Part shown: one piece after another, positions 54,953-64,000 of the stretch
Position numbering within the stretch: the stretch's first letter is position 1
Layout: every line of letters begins with the position of its first letter
Origin: Achromobacter pestifer
Lineage (GTDB): Bacteria > Pseudomonadota > Gammaproteobacteria > Burkholderiales > Burkholderiaceae_B
Assembly (NCBI RefSeq): GCF_013267355.1
Contig: NZ_CP053985.1
Coordinates: 2,914,001-2,978,000 of the forward strand
Length of the DNA: 64,000 nucleotides
Reading direction: 5' to 3'
The notes under the pieces: model-generated
The model's input: the letters and a program-made list of their open reading frames with translations, nothing else
Told to the model about the DNA's origin: nothing
Database searches by the model: none
Made by a program: the position numbers and the translations under genes

Positions 54953-55528
54953 TCAGCCCAGCGCCAGGCGCAGCTGTTCGTCCAGATGCAGCGTGGGCGC
55001 GATGCGCCAGCCGCTTTGGGCATAACGCAGCCAGCGGCCCAGCACCAGATGCGTCAGCAGGCTGGCGTGCGCCGCCACATTGGCCTGCGGCGGCAGGCCG
55101 CCATCGGTGACCGCGATGCGCAGCGATTGCTTCAACGACGCCTCGATGCGGTCGTTGATGTGGTTGATGCGTTCCTGCAGGCGGTTGTCTTCCGTGACCA
55201 GTGCGTCGCCGGTCAGCACGCGCGTCATGCCCTTGTTGCGTTCCGAGAAGGTCAGCAGCATGGAGACGGTCTGGTGGGCCTGCGTCAGGCCATGGGGTTC
55301 GGCGATGGCGATCTGGTTCACCAACGTGAAGATGCTGGTTTCGATGAATTCGATCAGCCCTTCGAACATCTGTGCCTTGCTGGCGAAGTGCCGGTACAGC
55401 GCGGCTTCGGAGACTTCCAGGCGCGCGGCAAGCGCGGCCGTGGTGATGCGTGCGGCGTGCGGCTGCTCCAGCATCTCGGCCAGGGTCTGCAGAATCTGGG
55501 TCTTGCGCTCGCCGGGTTTGCTCGCCAT
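54953..55528 (-). CDS. slmA: Nucleoid occlusion factor SlmA (TetR fold)
   Basis: A 191-residue protein. The block ITTAALAARLEVSEAALYRHFASKAQMFEGLIEFIE is nearly that of E. coli SlmA, and SERNKGMTRVLTGDALVTEDNRLQERINHINDRIEA follows the FtsZ-binding part. SlmA bound to chromosomal sites blocks FtsZ ring assembly over the nucleoid. It lies after the HAD and argB genes on the same strand. Confidence 0.92.
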   Translation of the reverse strand: MASKPGERKTQILQTLAEMLEQPHAARITTAALAARLEVSEAALYRHFASKAQMFEGLIEFIETSIFTLVNQIAIAEPHGLTQAHQTVSMLLTFSERNKGMTRVLTGDALVTEDNRLQERINHINDRIEASLKQSLRIAVTDGGLPPQANVAAHASLLTHLVLGRWLRYAQSGWRIAPTLHLDEQLRLALG

Positions 55529-55585
55529 GGAAGGGTCTGCTCTCGCGCAGGCTTGACGGTGAAGGGGGAGGGGAGGAGCGCGCCG

Positions 55586-56331
55586 CTATCCCCGCAGGGG
55601 GCGTCGGCGTAACAGCAAATCACTGACGGAGTTTACCCGCAAGTCGACGTAGGCCGGCCGCTGCGAACGGCCGCGGGCGAACGGCGTGCCGGGGTGATAC
55701 ACATGGACGGTGCGCAGGCCGGCCTGGCGCGCGCCGCGCAGATTGGCCAGCGTGTCTTCCACCAGCACCGCGTTGCGCGCTTGCACGCCTTCGCGGGCCA
55801 GCACGTGGCGCAGCAGGGCGGGCGAAGGCTTGGGCCGGAACTCGCCATGCAGGCGCATGTGCTCGATGGCCCAGAGGCTGTCGAACTGGCGCAGGATCCC
55901 AAGGCGCGCGAGCACCGCGCGGGCATAGTGCAGCGGCGCGTTGGTCAGCAGCACCTTGCGGCCCGGCAGCCGGCTCAGCTTGTAGGCCAGCGCCTTCTCC
56001 GAGCGCACCAGCGGGCCGACGTCGAAATCGTGGCTGCGGTGCAGGAATTCGTGGGGGTCCACGCCGTGGTGCCGGACCATGCCTATCATGGTGGCGCCGT
56101 AGCGCTTCCAGTACTGCGAGCGCAGGCGGTTGGCGGTGTCGATATCGACATTCAGCGCCTCGGCCACGGCCATGGTCATGCCGTGGTCGATCTTGGGGAA
56201 GATGGCGTGCGAGGTGTCGTGCAGCGTGTTGTCCAGGTCGAACAGCCACAGGCGTTCGGAAACGCCCGTGGCCGTGCGGCGGGAGCGGCGCACGCGCAGC
56301 GCCGGCCGCAGCAGGTAACGCTGTGCCCGCA

Positions 56332-56332
<1 letters not shown>
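55586..56332 (-). CDS. HAD-family hydrolase, pyrimidine 5'-nucleotidase type
   Basis: The product is 248 residues. Motif I is FDLDNTLHD, motif II LLTNAP and motif III/IV RPKPSPALL with VEDTLANLRGARQAG. The N-terminal 25 residues are basic and variable. The family removes phosphate from pyrimidine nucleotides. The ATG at 56332 shares a base with the argB stop, so translation is coupled. The functional link to arginine synthesis is unclear, but argB-HAD-slmA looks like a settled order in this bacterial group. Confidence 0.86.
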
Positions 56333-57267
<935 letters not shown>

Positions 57268-57404
57268 TTAGAAAAAATGCCTGCACAAAAACGCGTTCGG
57301 GACGCGGTAGCGCAAGCATACGACGGATTGTAGTACCCACAGGTTTCTTATGCTTTAAACCCATGTTCATATGCCCGACAAATAACCGGCATTCAGGTAA
57401 ATTG

Positions 57405-57479
57405 GGGGCGATTTCGCAACGGCTCGCCCCGCAAAAGGGGGCGGGGCCACACCGGCAGGGGCATCAGCCCCCGATTTTT
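57405..57479 (+). promoter_or_regulatory. metQ leader with mutually exclusive hairpins and terminator
   Basis: GGGGCGA (57405-57411) can pair with TCGCCCC (57424-57430). The overlapping GCCCCGC (57426-57432) can instead pair with GCGGGGC (57441-57447). A third stem GGGGC-ATCA-GCCCC (57458-57471) is followed by CGATTTTT, an intrinsic-terminator form, only 20 nt before the metQ ATG. The layout resembles an attenuator or riboswitch expression platform. The ligand, if any, is unknown. Confidence 0.5.
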
Positions 57480-57499
57480 ACCCATAAAAGAGGCAACAC

Positions 57500-58288
57500 A
57501 TGCGTTTGAACTTTGTCCGGTCCGCCTTGGCGGCGTCGGTGTTCCTGGTGGCGGCAAATGCCGCCCATGCCGAAAAAATCGTGGTGGGCGCGACGCAGGT
57601 CCCCCATGCCGAGATCCTGGAAGTGGTGAAGCCGCAGTTGGCCAAGGAAGGCGTGGAGCTCGACATCAAGGTGTTCAGCGACTACGTGCAGCCCAACCTG
57701 CAATTGGCCGACAAGCAGCTGGATGCCAACTTCTTCCAGCACAAGCCGTACCTGGATTCCTTCAACAAGGACCGCAAGGCCACGCTGGTGCCGGTGGCCT
57801 TGGTGCACGTCGAGCCCTTCGGCGGCTATTCCAAGAAGATCAAGAGCCTGTCCGAGCTCAAGGACGGCGCCACGGTGGCGATTCCGAATGATCCGTCCAA
57901 CGGCGGCCGCGCGCTGGTGCTGCTGCAGAAGCAGGGCGTGATCAAGCTGAAGGATCCGTCCAACATCCTGGCGACGGCCGCGGACGTGGTCGAGAACCCC
58001 AAGAAGCTGAAGTTCCGCGAACTGGAAGCCGCCATGCTGCCGCGCTCGCTCGATGACGTGGACCTGGCGCTGATCAACACCAACTACGCCCTGGAAGCCG
58101 GCCTGGTGCCGACCAAGGACGCGCTGTTCATCGAGGGCGCCGATTCGCCCTATGCCAACATTCTGGTGACCCGCACGGACAACAAGGACGCGCCGGGAAT
58201 CAAGAAGTTGGTCCAGGCGCTGCACACGCCCGAGGTGAAGAAGTTCATCCTGGACAAGTACAAGGGCGCCGTGGTTCCGGCGTTCTGA
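57500..58288 (+). CDS. metQ: Methionine ABC transporter substrate-binding protein (NlpA family)
   Basis: A 262-residue protein with a signal peptide ending NAAHAEK. It lacks a lipobox cysteine, so it is predicted to be soluble in the periplasm rather than a lipoprotein. Family blocks are VGATQVPHAEILEVVKPQLAKEGVEL, ANFFQHKPYLDSFN and IPNDPSNGGRALVLLQ. No metN or metI is adjacent, so it must share a transporter encoded elsewhere. AGAGG precedes the ATG. Confidence 0.92.
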   Translation: MRLNFVRSALAASVFLVAANAAHAEKIVVGATQVPHAEILEVVKPQLAKEGVELDIKVFSDYVQPNLQLADKQLDANFFQHKPYLDSFNKDRKATLVPVALVHVEPFGGYSKKIKSLSELKDGATVAIPNDPSNGGRALVLLQKQGVIKLKDPSNILATAADVVENPKKLKFRELEAAMLPRSLDDVDLALINTNYALEAGLVPTKDALFIEGADSPYANILVTRTDNKDAPGIKKLVQALHTPEVKKFILDKYKGAVVPAF

Positions 58289-58310
58289 GTCCGTCCCAGC
58301 CTGATTTCGA

Positions 58311-58342
58311 AGCCGCCCGTCGATCGGGCGGCTTTTCTTTTT
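58311..58342 (+). terminator. Intrinsic terminator of metQ
   Basis: AGCCGCCCG (58311-58319) pairs with CGGGCGGCT (58325-58333) around a 5-nt loop, followed by TTTCTTTTT. This is a canonical rho-independent terminator, 22 nt after the metQ stop. Confidence 0.92.
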
Positions 58343-58374
58343 GGGGAGCAGGTAGCTCGTCCCGGGGCAGGGCG

Positions 58375-58400
58375 AAAAAAACCGCCCGGTCAGGGGCGGT
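58375..58400 (-). terminator. Intrinsic terminator of the tlpA-dolP-diaA-yraN transcript
   Basis: On the minus strand ACCGCCC pairs with GGGCGGT (58381-58387 with 58394-58400) and is followed by a run of six to seven T. It lies 27 nt beyond the tlpA stop and faces the metQ terminator. Confidence 0.9.
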
Positions 58401-58427
58401 CTGTCGCGGCGACGGCTAGGCGGGGGC

Positions 58428-58922
58428 TCAGCCTGCCGCCAGGGCCTTTTCCACGGTGGCGTGGAATTCCGCCACGTCGTATTCGCCCAGGTAGCGCTTG
58501 ATGATGCGCCCCTGCTTGTCAATCAGGAAGGCCGTGGGCGTCAGGCGGATGTCGCCGAAGGCGCGCGCGATGTCGCCCTTGGTGTCCAGGGCCACCGGGA
58601 ACGGCAGCTTGCGCGTTTCGGCGAAGTTCAGGACGAAGTTGGGCGGGTCGTAGTTCATGGCGACCGCGACGGCCTGGTAGCCCTTGGGCGCGTACTCGTT
58701 GTAGGCCGAGATGGTTTCCGGCATCTGCTTCACGCAGGTCACGCAGCTGGTGGCCCAGAACTTGACCAGCACGACCTTGCCGCGCAGGTCCTGCATCGAG
58801 AAGGTCTTGCCTTCCAGCGTGGTGAAGGTGACGTCGGGCGCGGTCTGGGCGGGGCGCATGACGAACCAGGCGCCGATGCCGACCGCAACCAGGACGGCCA
58901 GTGCGATGATGGCTTTCTTCAT
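58428..58922 (-). CDS. TlpA/ResA-family periplasmic thioredoxin
   Basis: A 164-residue protein with an N-terminal signal anchor (AIIALAVLVAVGIGAWFVM) and a thioredoxin fold of the AhpC/TSA-Redoxin type. The active-site pair is CVTC in KFWATSCVTCVKQMPE, and cis-Pro lies in LTPTAFLID. It probably reduces or isomerises disulfides in the periplasm. Its ATG overlaps the dolP stop by four bases. Confidence 0.9.
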   Translation of the reverse strand: MKKAIIALAVLVAVGIGAWFVMRPAQTAPDVTFTTLEGKTFSMQDLRGKVVLVKFWATSCVTCVKQMPETISAYNEYAPKGYQAVAVAMNYDPPNFVLNFAETRKLPFPVALDTKGDIARAFGDIRLTPTAFLIDKQGRIIKRYLGEYDVAEFHATVEKALAAG

Positions 58923-59659
58923 TTGATGGGCATGGCCTCTACGCCACTGCTGGTGCCGGCCGCGTTGTCGCTGGCTGTGCCGGCGCCGCTTTCGATGGGC
59001 GCTTTGGTTTCCGTGGAAGTGTTGGACTTGGAACCGGTGTTCGACAGCCGGATGGCTTCCTCGCGGCTGATCGTCTCGAACAGTTTAACCACCTTGGCCA
59101 CGCCGCCGACGTCCGCGGTGGCGTTGGCGGCGTATTCGCCTTCGGCCTGCGTCACCTTGCCCATCAGGTAGACCACGCTGTGGTCGGTCGTGACCGCGAT
59201 GGTGCCGGACGGCACGTACTTGGTGTTGAGCAGGGCGGTCTTGACCTTGGAGGTCAGCCAGGTGTCGTTGGAGCGGGTGCCGAACGAGGCGATGGGGCCC
59301 ACGTTCAACTGGTTGATGACCTGTTTGACGTTTTCCACGCCTTGGGCGATGGTGGTGGCCTGGTTCTTGGCTTCTTCGGTGGGCACGTCGCCGGTCAGCA
59401 GCAGGTGGCCGCCATAGGCCATGGCATTGACGCGGGCGGTGTCGCCCAGCTTCTGCGAAATCTGGCTTTGCGCCTTGAACGCCATGTTCTGGTCTTCGAG
59501 CTGGATGCCGGAGGTGCGGCGGTCCGTCACGACGACCGCGGTGGTGGCGGCCGCGCCGCCCACGATCAGGGGCGCGCAGGCCGTCAGCGAGAGCGCGGCG
59601 GTGGATAGCGCCGCGGCGAGCATCAAGGGGCGGGCTGCGGTACGGACGTCAGAAATCAT
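58919..59659 (-). CDS. dolP: BON-domain outer-membrane lipoprotein DolP (YraP)
   Basis: The product is 246 residues. A lipoprotein signal with lipobox LTAC is followed by two BON domains (about 75-125 and 130-205; GDTARVNAMAYGGHLLLTGDV and LNTKYVPSGTIAVTTDHSVVYLMGKV) and a Ser/Thr-rich tail that E. coli DolP lacks. DolP supports outer-membrane integrity and BAM function. GGAGA precedes the ATG. Both neighbours overlap by ATGA. Confidence 0.92.
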   Translation of the reverse strand: MISDVRTAARPLMLAAALSTAALSLTACAPLIVGGAAATTAVVVTDRRTSGIQLEDQNMAFKAQSQISQKLGDTARVNAMAYGGHLLLTGDVPTEEAKNQATTIAQGVENVKQVINQLNVGPIASFGTRSNDTWLTSKVKTALLNTKYVPSGTIAVTTDHSVVYLMGKVTQAEGEYAANATADVGGVAKVVKLFETISREEAIRLSNTGSKSNTSTETKAPIESGAGTASDNAAGTSSGVEAMPIK

Positions 59660-60249
59660 TCGGTGTCTCCAAGCAGAAGAGCGTCAATGCCGTCGCACAG
59701 CGCGTGCAGCAGCAGAATATGGACTTCCTGGATGCGCATCGTGCGATCGCTGGGAACACATAGATGGACGTCCATCGGCGTAATGAGTTCCCCCATGACG
59801 CCGCCGCCCTTGCCGGTCAAGGCAAGCACGTGCATTTCGCGGGCGCTGGCGGCTTCCATGGCGCGCACCACGTTGGGGGAATTGCCGCTGGTGGATATGG
59901 CGACCAGTACGTCGCCGGCCTGGCCGAAGGCGTTGACCTGGCGTTCGTAGATTTCGTCGAAGCCGTAGTCGTTGCCCACCGCGGTGAGGATCGAGGTGTC
60001 GGTATTGAGCGCGATGCCGGCCAGGGGCAGGCGTTCGCGTTCGAAGCGGCCCACCAGTTCGGCGATGAAATGCTGCGCGTCGGCGGCCGAGCCGCCGTTG
60101 CCGCAAGCCAGAATCTTGCCGTTGTTTGCCAGGGCGCCGAATAGCACGTCCACCGCCACCGCAAGCGGCTCGGCCAGGACGTGCATGCTTTGTTCGCACG
60201 CAGCCATGGCGTCGCGAAAGTGCGACGTCATACGAGAGGTCATATCCAT
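59656..60249 (-). CDS. diaA: SIS-domain protein DiaA / GmhA-like
   Basis: A 197-residue sugar-isomerase-domain protein. It has GNGGSAADAQHFIAELVGRFERERLPLAGIALNTDTS and STSGNSPNVVRAMEAA, shared by phosphoheptose isomerase GmhA and the DnaA-binding DiaA. The dolP-diaA-yraN-rsmI context favours DiaA, which stimulates DnaA assembly at oriC. A GmhA role cannot be excluded. The exact start among three close ATGs is uncertain. Confidence 0.85.
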   Translation of the reverse strand: MDMTSRMTSHFRDAMAACEQSMHVLAEPLAVAVDVLFGALANNGKILACGNGGSAADAQHFIAELVGRFERERLPLAGIALNTDTSILTAVGNDYGFDEIYERQVNAFGQAGDVLVAISTSGNSPNVVRAMEAASAREMHVLALTGKGGGVMGELITPMDVHLCVPSDRTMRIQEVHILLLHALCDGIDALLLGDTE

Positions 60250-60315
60250 GGGCGCGATTATCTCATGGGGCAGTGGCGCGGTTCTGTCCAGGCGTAACGA
60301 CTGTTAGGCAGGTCG

Positions 60316-60819
60316 TTACCGGGGCAGGCGTGGGCTTTCGGCCTGCCAGAACGCGTTGCGCAGCCATTGGGGATCGCCCGCCTCGAAGACGACCGCGTCA
60401 AAGCGCGCCGCCGGCAGCCTGCCGTGCCAGTGGCGCCGGGCCAGTTCCGGCAGCCAATAGGCTGCGGCGCGCGACAGCCGGGCCTGCTTGTCCGGGCCGA
60501 TGCTGGCTGCGGCGCCGCCATAGCGGCTGGGGCCGCGCGCGCGGACTTCGACGAACACCAAGGTGTCGCCTTCACGCATGGCCAGGTCGATCTCGCCGGC
60601 GCGGGTCTGCAGATTGCGCGCCAGCAGGACCAGGCCCCGCGACTGCAGCAGGCGCAGGGCGGCGTCCTCGTGGTGGTCGCCCTTGCGTTGGGCGGGCGAG
60701 CGCCGCGGAGGCGGGCGATCCGCGGGCGCCGCGCGGGCGGATCGGCGCCGGCGCCTGGCGGCGCGGCGGCGGGCCGCCAGGGCCAGTTCGCAGGCCAGTC
60801 GCAAGGTGTCATCCGTCAT
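60316..60819 (-). CDS. yraN: YraN/UPF0102 endonuclease-fold protein
   Basis: The product is 167 residues. The UPF0102 core has [51 protein letters not shown], a restriction-endonuclease-like fold with Glu-Asp-(Glu-x-Arg/Lys) residues. The function is not established; Holliday-junction-resolvase-like activity is suspected for the family. GGAG precedes the ATG at 60819. An Arg-rich N-terminal stretch of about 40 residues precedes the domain. Confidence 0.86.
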   Translation of the reverse strand: MTDDTLRLACELALAARRRAARRRRRSARAAPADRPPPRRSPAQRKGDHHEDAALRLLQSRGLVLLARNLQTRAGEIDLAMREGDTLVFVEVRARGPSRYGGAAASIGPDKQARLSRAAAYWLPELARRHWHGRLPAARFDAVVFEAGDPQWLRNAFWQAESPRLPR

Positions 60820-60885
60820 GGGCGCTCCGGAAGTGGCGGGCATAGACGGCTACACTGACATGGTTTCCCGTGTCTGTAGGCTGCA

Positions 60886-61821
60886 ATGAATCAAAATGTC
60901 TCACCTCCCCCTGCCGGAGATGCCTGGTCCCGCGTGTCTGAACGCGTGGCGGGGCAGCATTGGCCTGCCTCGACGCTATATGTCGTGGCGACGCCGATCG
61001 GCAACCTGGGCGACCTGGGGCTGCGCGCCTGGCACGCTTTGCAGCGGGCCGACGTGATCGCGGCGGAAGACACGCGCGCCAGCCGAGCCCTGCTGGACGC
61101 CTGGGGCGTGGGTACGCCGCTCATGGCCGCCCACCGCCACAACGAAGCCGCCGCGGCCCAGGCCATCTGCGAGCGCCTGGCCCAGGGCCAGCGCGTGGCG
61201 CTGGTGTCCGACGCCGGCGCGCCTGCCGTCAGCGATCCGGGCGCGCGCATCGTGCGCGCCGCGCGTGAAGCCGGCTTTGGCGTGGTGCCGGTGCCGGGAC
61301 CCAGCGCCGTCATCGCGGCGCTGATGGGCAGCGGCGTCACCACGGATGAAAACCCGGGCTATGCCTTCGCGGGCTTCCCGCCGCCCAAGACGGTCGCGCG
61401 CCAGCGCTGGCTGCGGACTTGGTGTGCCTTGCCCGCGCCCGTGGTGATGTTCGAATCGCCGCATCGGCTCGCGGCCACGCTGGCCGACCTGCTGGAAGTG
61501 TGCGGTCCGGACCGCCTCTTGACCGTGGCGCGCGAACTGACCAAGCGCTTCGAGGAGATCGCGACCTTTCCGATGGGCGAGGGAGCGGCCTGGCTGGCCG
61601 CGGACTCCCACCGCGAGCAGGGCGAGTTCGTGCTGATCGCGCATGCGCCCGCCGAGCAGGAGGCGGATGAAGAAGCCGATCCGCGCACCGACGCGCTGCT
61701 GGACGCCTTGCTGGAGTCGCTGTCGCTGCGCGACGCCGCGCGCGTGGCGGCCAAGGTTTCCGGCATGCCGCGGGACGTGCTGTACAACCGGGCCCTGGCC
61801 CGCAAGAAATCGGCGGAGTAA
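60886..61821 (+). CDS. rsmI: 16S rRNA 2'-O-methyltransferase RsmI
   Basis: A 311-residue SAM-dependent enzyme that methylates C1402 of 16S rRNA at the ribose. Motifs are TLYVVATPIGNLGDLGLRAWHAL, AAEDTRASRALLDAWG, LVSDAGAPAVSDPGARIV and VPVPGPSAVIAALMGSG of the tetrapyrrole-methylase fold. The N-terminus has a polar extension of about 28 residues. It is divergent from yraN across 66 nt and precedes ogt by 3 nt. Confidence 0.95.
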   Translation: MNQNVSPPPAGDAWSRVSERVAGQHWPASTLYVVATPIGNLGDLGLRAWHALQRADVIAAEDTRASRALLDAWGVGTPLMAAHRHNEAAAAQAICERLAQGQRVALVSDAGAPAVSDPGARIVRAAREAGFGVVPVPGPSAVIAALMGSGVTTDENPGYAFAGFPPPKTVARQRWLRTWCALPAPVVMFESPHRLAATLADLLEVCGPDRLLTVARELTKRFEEIATFPMGEGAAWLAADSHREQGEFVLIAHAPAEQEADEEADPRTDALLDALLESLSLRDAARVAAKVSGMPRDVLYNRALARKKSAE

Positions 61822-61824
61822 GGC

Positions 61825-62409
61825 ATGGTGTATTCGACTGTCGTGTCCAACAAGCCTGCGGATCCCAACGAACGCCTGGTCTACCGCGATATCCCCACGC
61901 CGCTGGGCGACATGCGCCTGGTCGCCAGCCCCAAGGGCCTGCGCGGCGCCTGGTTCAGCGACCAGGAACTATTGCCTTCGGCGGAAGACTGGATTCTCAC
62001 GCAATCCGATCCCATCCTGGAGCAGGCGCGCCGTGAGCTGGAAGAATGGTTTGCCGGGCAGCGCCGTATTTTCGAGGTGCCGCTGGATCCCGTCGGCACG
62101 ACTTTCCAGCACCAGGTCTGGCATGCCTTGTGCGATCTGGAGTTCGGCGTGCTGACCAGTTACGGCGCCCTGGCGCGCACCGTGGGGCGGCCCAAGGGCG
62201 CCCAGGCGGTCGGCGGAGCGGTCGGACGCAATCCGATCAGCATCATTATTCCGTGTCACCGGATCATCGGCGCGGACACCTCGCTGACCGGCTTCGGCGG
62301 CGGGCTGCCGCGCAAGCAGGCCTTGCTGGCGCACGAAGGCAATTTCTACCGCAGCCGCAGCGCAAGCGCGCGCCGGGTGTGCGACGGGCAGGCGGAATTG
62401 CCCTGGTAG
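61825..62409 (+). CDS. ogt: Methylated-DNA-[protein]-cysteine S-methyltransferase
   Basis: A 194-residue suicide repair protein that removes methyl groups from O6-methylguanine. The active-site cysteine lies in IIIPCHRIIGAD, with the helix-turn-helix TSYGALARTVGRPKGAQAVGGAVGRNP before it. GGAG stands 8 nt before the ATG at 61825. It is cotranscribed with rsmI (3-nt gap). Confidence 0.94.
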   Translation: MVYSTVVSNKPADPNERLVYRDIPTPLGDMRLVASPKGLRGAWFSDQELLPSAEDWILTQSDPILEQARRELEEWFAGQRRIFEVPLDPVGTTFQHQVWHALCDLEFGVLTSYGALARTVGRPKGAQAVGGAVGRNPISIIIPCHRIIGADTSLTGFGGGLPRKQALLAHEGNFYRSRSASARRVCDGQAELPW

Positions 62410-62435
62410 GCAGGCAGCCCCGCCGGGCTTGAGGC

Positions 62436-63398
62436 TTACTGCGAGGCGATGCTGGGCAGGATGCCGATGCGGTCCGACACCAGCGGCACGGCGTTCAAGG
62501 CGCTCTGCCGGTCGGGGTAGGGGCCGATCTTGACCCGGTAGAGGTTGTTCGTCTGTTCGACCGACGCGGGCGGCGCGCCTTCGGCGCCGAGTTGCGTGTT
62601 GATGCGGCTGACCAGCGATTGCGCATTGGCCGACTGGCTGAACGCGCCCACTTGCAGATAGACGCTGCCGATGCCGCCCGCGGCGGGCTGGCGCACCGGG
62701 GCCGAGCCGGGGGCGGGTCCAGGCAGGGCTTCGGCGGCGAGCGCCACGGGCACGGCGGCGACCGGCGCCAGCACCGGCGACGAGCCTGTCGCTGACGACG
62801 GTTCGGGCTCGGGCGCGGCGGGTGCGCCTTGCGAGGCCAGCCGCCGGATCTCGTCCTGCGGAATGGCTTCCACGACCACCTGGCCGCTGCCGGGACCGAT
62901 GATGCCCAGCTTGTACGCCGCGACATAGGACAGGTCCATGATGCGGTCGCTGTGGAACGGGCCGCGGTCGTTCACCCGCACGATGATGGTCTTGCCGTTG
63001 ACCATGCTGGTGACGCGGGCGTAGCTCGGCAGCGGCAGCGTGGTGTGGGCGGCCGTCATGGCGTACATGTCGTAGGACTCGCCGATGGACGTGGAATTGC
63101 CGTGGAACTTCTTGCCGTACCACGAGGCGGTGCCGCGCTTCTTGTAGGGCTGGCCGCTGGTGTCCGGCACATAGCGCTGGCCGAACACCACATAAGGCCG
63201 GTTCGCGCCGCTGGCGTAGGGTTCGATCCTGGGCACCGCATCGGGCACCTGGTCCAGGTTCGAAGGCGGATTCGCGTCCGGCCCGTCGTCCTTGTAGTAC
63301 CCGCCGCCCTTCTTGCGTCCGCCGGTGGAGGAACAGCCGGCCACCGCAATGGCCAGCAGCAGCATCATGAACAGGCGGGTCGGGCGGGACAGGGTCAT
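62436..63398 (-). CDS. rlpA: RlpA septal-ring lytic transglycosylase / lipoprotein
   Basis: The product is 320 residues: a lipoprotein signal with lipobox VAGC at about residue 22, a double-psi beta-barrel domain (GTASWYGKKFHGNSTSIGESYDMYAMTAAH and VRVNDRGPFHSDRIMDLS) and a C-terminal SPOR domain (YLQVGAFSQSANAQSLVSRI) that binds denuded septal glycan. An Ala/Pro linker joins them. The ATG overlaps the rapZ stop by four bases. Confidence 0.93.
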   Translation of the reverse strand: MTLSRPTRLFMMLLLAIAVAGCSSTGGRKKGGGYYKDDGPDANPPSNLDQVPDAVPRIEPYASGANRPYVVFGQRYVPDTSGQPYKKRGTASWYGKKFHGNSTSIGESYDMYAMTAAHTTLPLPSYARVTSMVNGKTIIVRVNDRGPFHSDRIMDLSYVAAYKLGIIGPGSGQVVVEAIPQDEIRRLASQGAPAAPEPEPSSATGSSPVLAPVAAVPVALAAEALPGPAPGSAPVRQPAAGGIGSVYLQVGAFSQSANAQSLVSRINTQLGAEGAPPASVEQTNNLYRVKIGPYPDRQSALNAVPLVSDRIGILPSIASQ

Positions 63399-64000
63399 GC
63401 GGATTCGTCAGGCAGTTGGGTGCGATGGCGCACCAGCAGCGGGTCGTGGTCGGCAAAGCGCAGCGCCAGCTGTTCGACCACATATACCGAACGGTGCTGG
63501 CCGCCTGTGCAGCCGATGGCGACCGTGAGGTAATTGCGGGTGTCTTGCGTGTATTGCGGCAGCCAACGGTTCAGGAAACCGGTGATGTCGTCGATCATCT
63601 GCCCCACCAGATCGAAGCCCGACAGCCAGGCGGCCACGGGTTCGTCGCGGCCGGTCAGCGGCCGCAGGTCGCGGTCGTAGTAGGGGTTGGGCAGGCAACG
63701 CACGTCGAACACCAGGTCCGCGTCGCGCGGCACGCCGCGCTTATAAGCGAAGGACTCGAAGGTCAGCACCAGCGGTGCGCGGTCGGCCTTGATCAGGTCG
63801 CGGATCCAGACGCGCAGTTGGCCGGGCGTCAGGTCCGAGGTGTCGATGACGTGTTCCTGTTCGCGCAGCGGCGCAAGCAGTTCGCGTTCCAGCGCGATGC
63901 ACTCGGTCAGCGACGGGGCCGTGCCGCCGCGCTGCAGGCGGTCGGTCAGGGGGTGGCGGCGGCGGGACTCGGAGTAGCGCTGTTCCAGCGTCGCGGTGCT
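63395..64000 (-). CDS. rapZ: RNase adapter protein RapZ, C-terminal part (truncated by window)
   Basis: The open frame runs from a TGA at 63395 to the window end (201 residues), so the N-terminal P-loop lies outside. RapZ-typical stretches are RYSESRRRHPL, TFESFAYKRGVPRDADLVFDVRCLPNPYY and the C-terminal GCTGGQHRSVYVVEQLA. RapZ binds GlcN6P and guides RNase E to GlmZ in enteric bacteria; in this group it may act differently. It is coupled to rlpA. Confidence 0.93.
   Translation of the reverse strand, partial: STATLEQRYSESRRRHPLTDRLQRGGTAPSLTECIALERELLAPLREQEHVIDTSDLTPGQLRVWIRDLIKADRAPLVLTFESFAYKRGVPRDADLVFDVRCLPNPYYDRDLRPLTGRDEPVAAWLSGFDLVGQMIDDITGFLNRWLPQYTQDTRNYLTVAIGCTGGQHRSVYVVEQLALRFADHDPLLVRHRTQLPDESA

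Overview
The window is ordinary chromosomal DNA of a high-GC betaproteobacterium. Gene content and order (mreBCD-mrdA-rodA divergent from gatCAB; tlpA-dolP-diaA-yraN divergent from rsmI-ogt; slmA-HAD-argB; two branched-chain-type ABC operons) fit the Alcaligenaceae, most likely Achromobacter or a close Bordetella relative. The species call is inference from gene families and base composition. I saw no tRNA, rRNA, CRISPR array, prophage or intact insertion sequence.

Layout. 1-3735: tail of an ECF sigma factor, a FecR anti-sigma factor and a TonB-dependent siderophore receptor. 3790-11322: mixed metabolism (tenA, 3-hydroxybutyrate dehydrogenase, DUF488, nhaA, an unknown small gene with a glycosyltransferase, HIT, GNAT and a double-domain PPK2). 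11419-15677: a sulfide/persulfide island in which a persulfide dioxygenase is divergent from bigR-pmpA-pmpB-sqr-tauE across a perfect 20-bp AT-rich palindrome. 15696-24174: a minus-strand operon of acyl-CoA ligase, livGHMKF-type ABC transporter and PaaK-like ligase, with a divergent Crp/Fnr regulator. 25112-26143: ohrR-ohr with duplicated operator DNA and a probably leaderless ohrR. 27031-31877: a second LIV transporter with a fused LivM-LivG protein. 32208-41837: regulators, amino-acid exporters (argO/argP), PCuAC copper chaperone, gdhA, xthA, pyrE and a VapBC-like pair. 41968-51147: gatCAB and the rod-shape cluster. 52080-64000: a 2-hydroxyacid dehydrogenase with a DASS transporter, slmA, argB, a solitary metQ, an envelope-maintenance cluster, rlpA and partial rapZ.

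The most unusual content is non-coding. Two convergent intergenic regions (about 26185-27000 and 51191-52055) hold paralogous, heavily structured elements of about 0.8-0.86 kb. Each contains two inverted 164-nt hairpin units whose 31-34-bp arms differ between copies but keep pairing through compensatory changes, plus two shorter GC-rich hairpins at fixed spacing (62 nt on the left side, 92 nt on the right, identical in both copies). The 3' ends of the four flanking genes also show a visible shift away from C-ending codons. I read these as paired, structure-selected 3' modules or a hairpin-based mobile repeat family.

Other regulatory signals are a metQ leader with mutually exclusive hairpins ending in an intrinsic terminator, competing hairpins between mreB and mreC, intercistronic hairpins in both LIV operons, and an AT-rich islet with repeated GCGTCCCC motifs upstream of gdhA.
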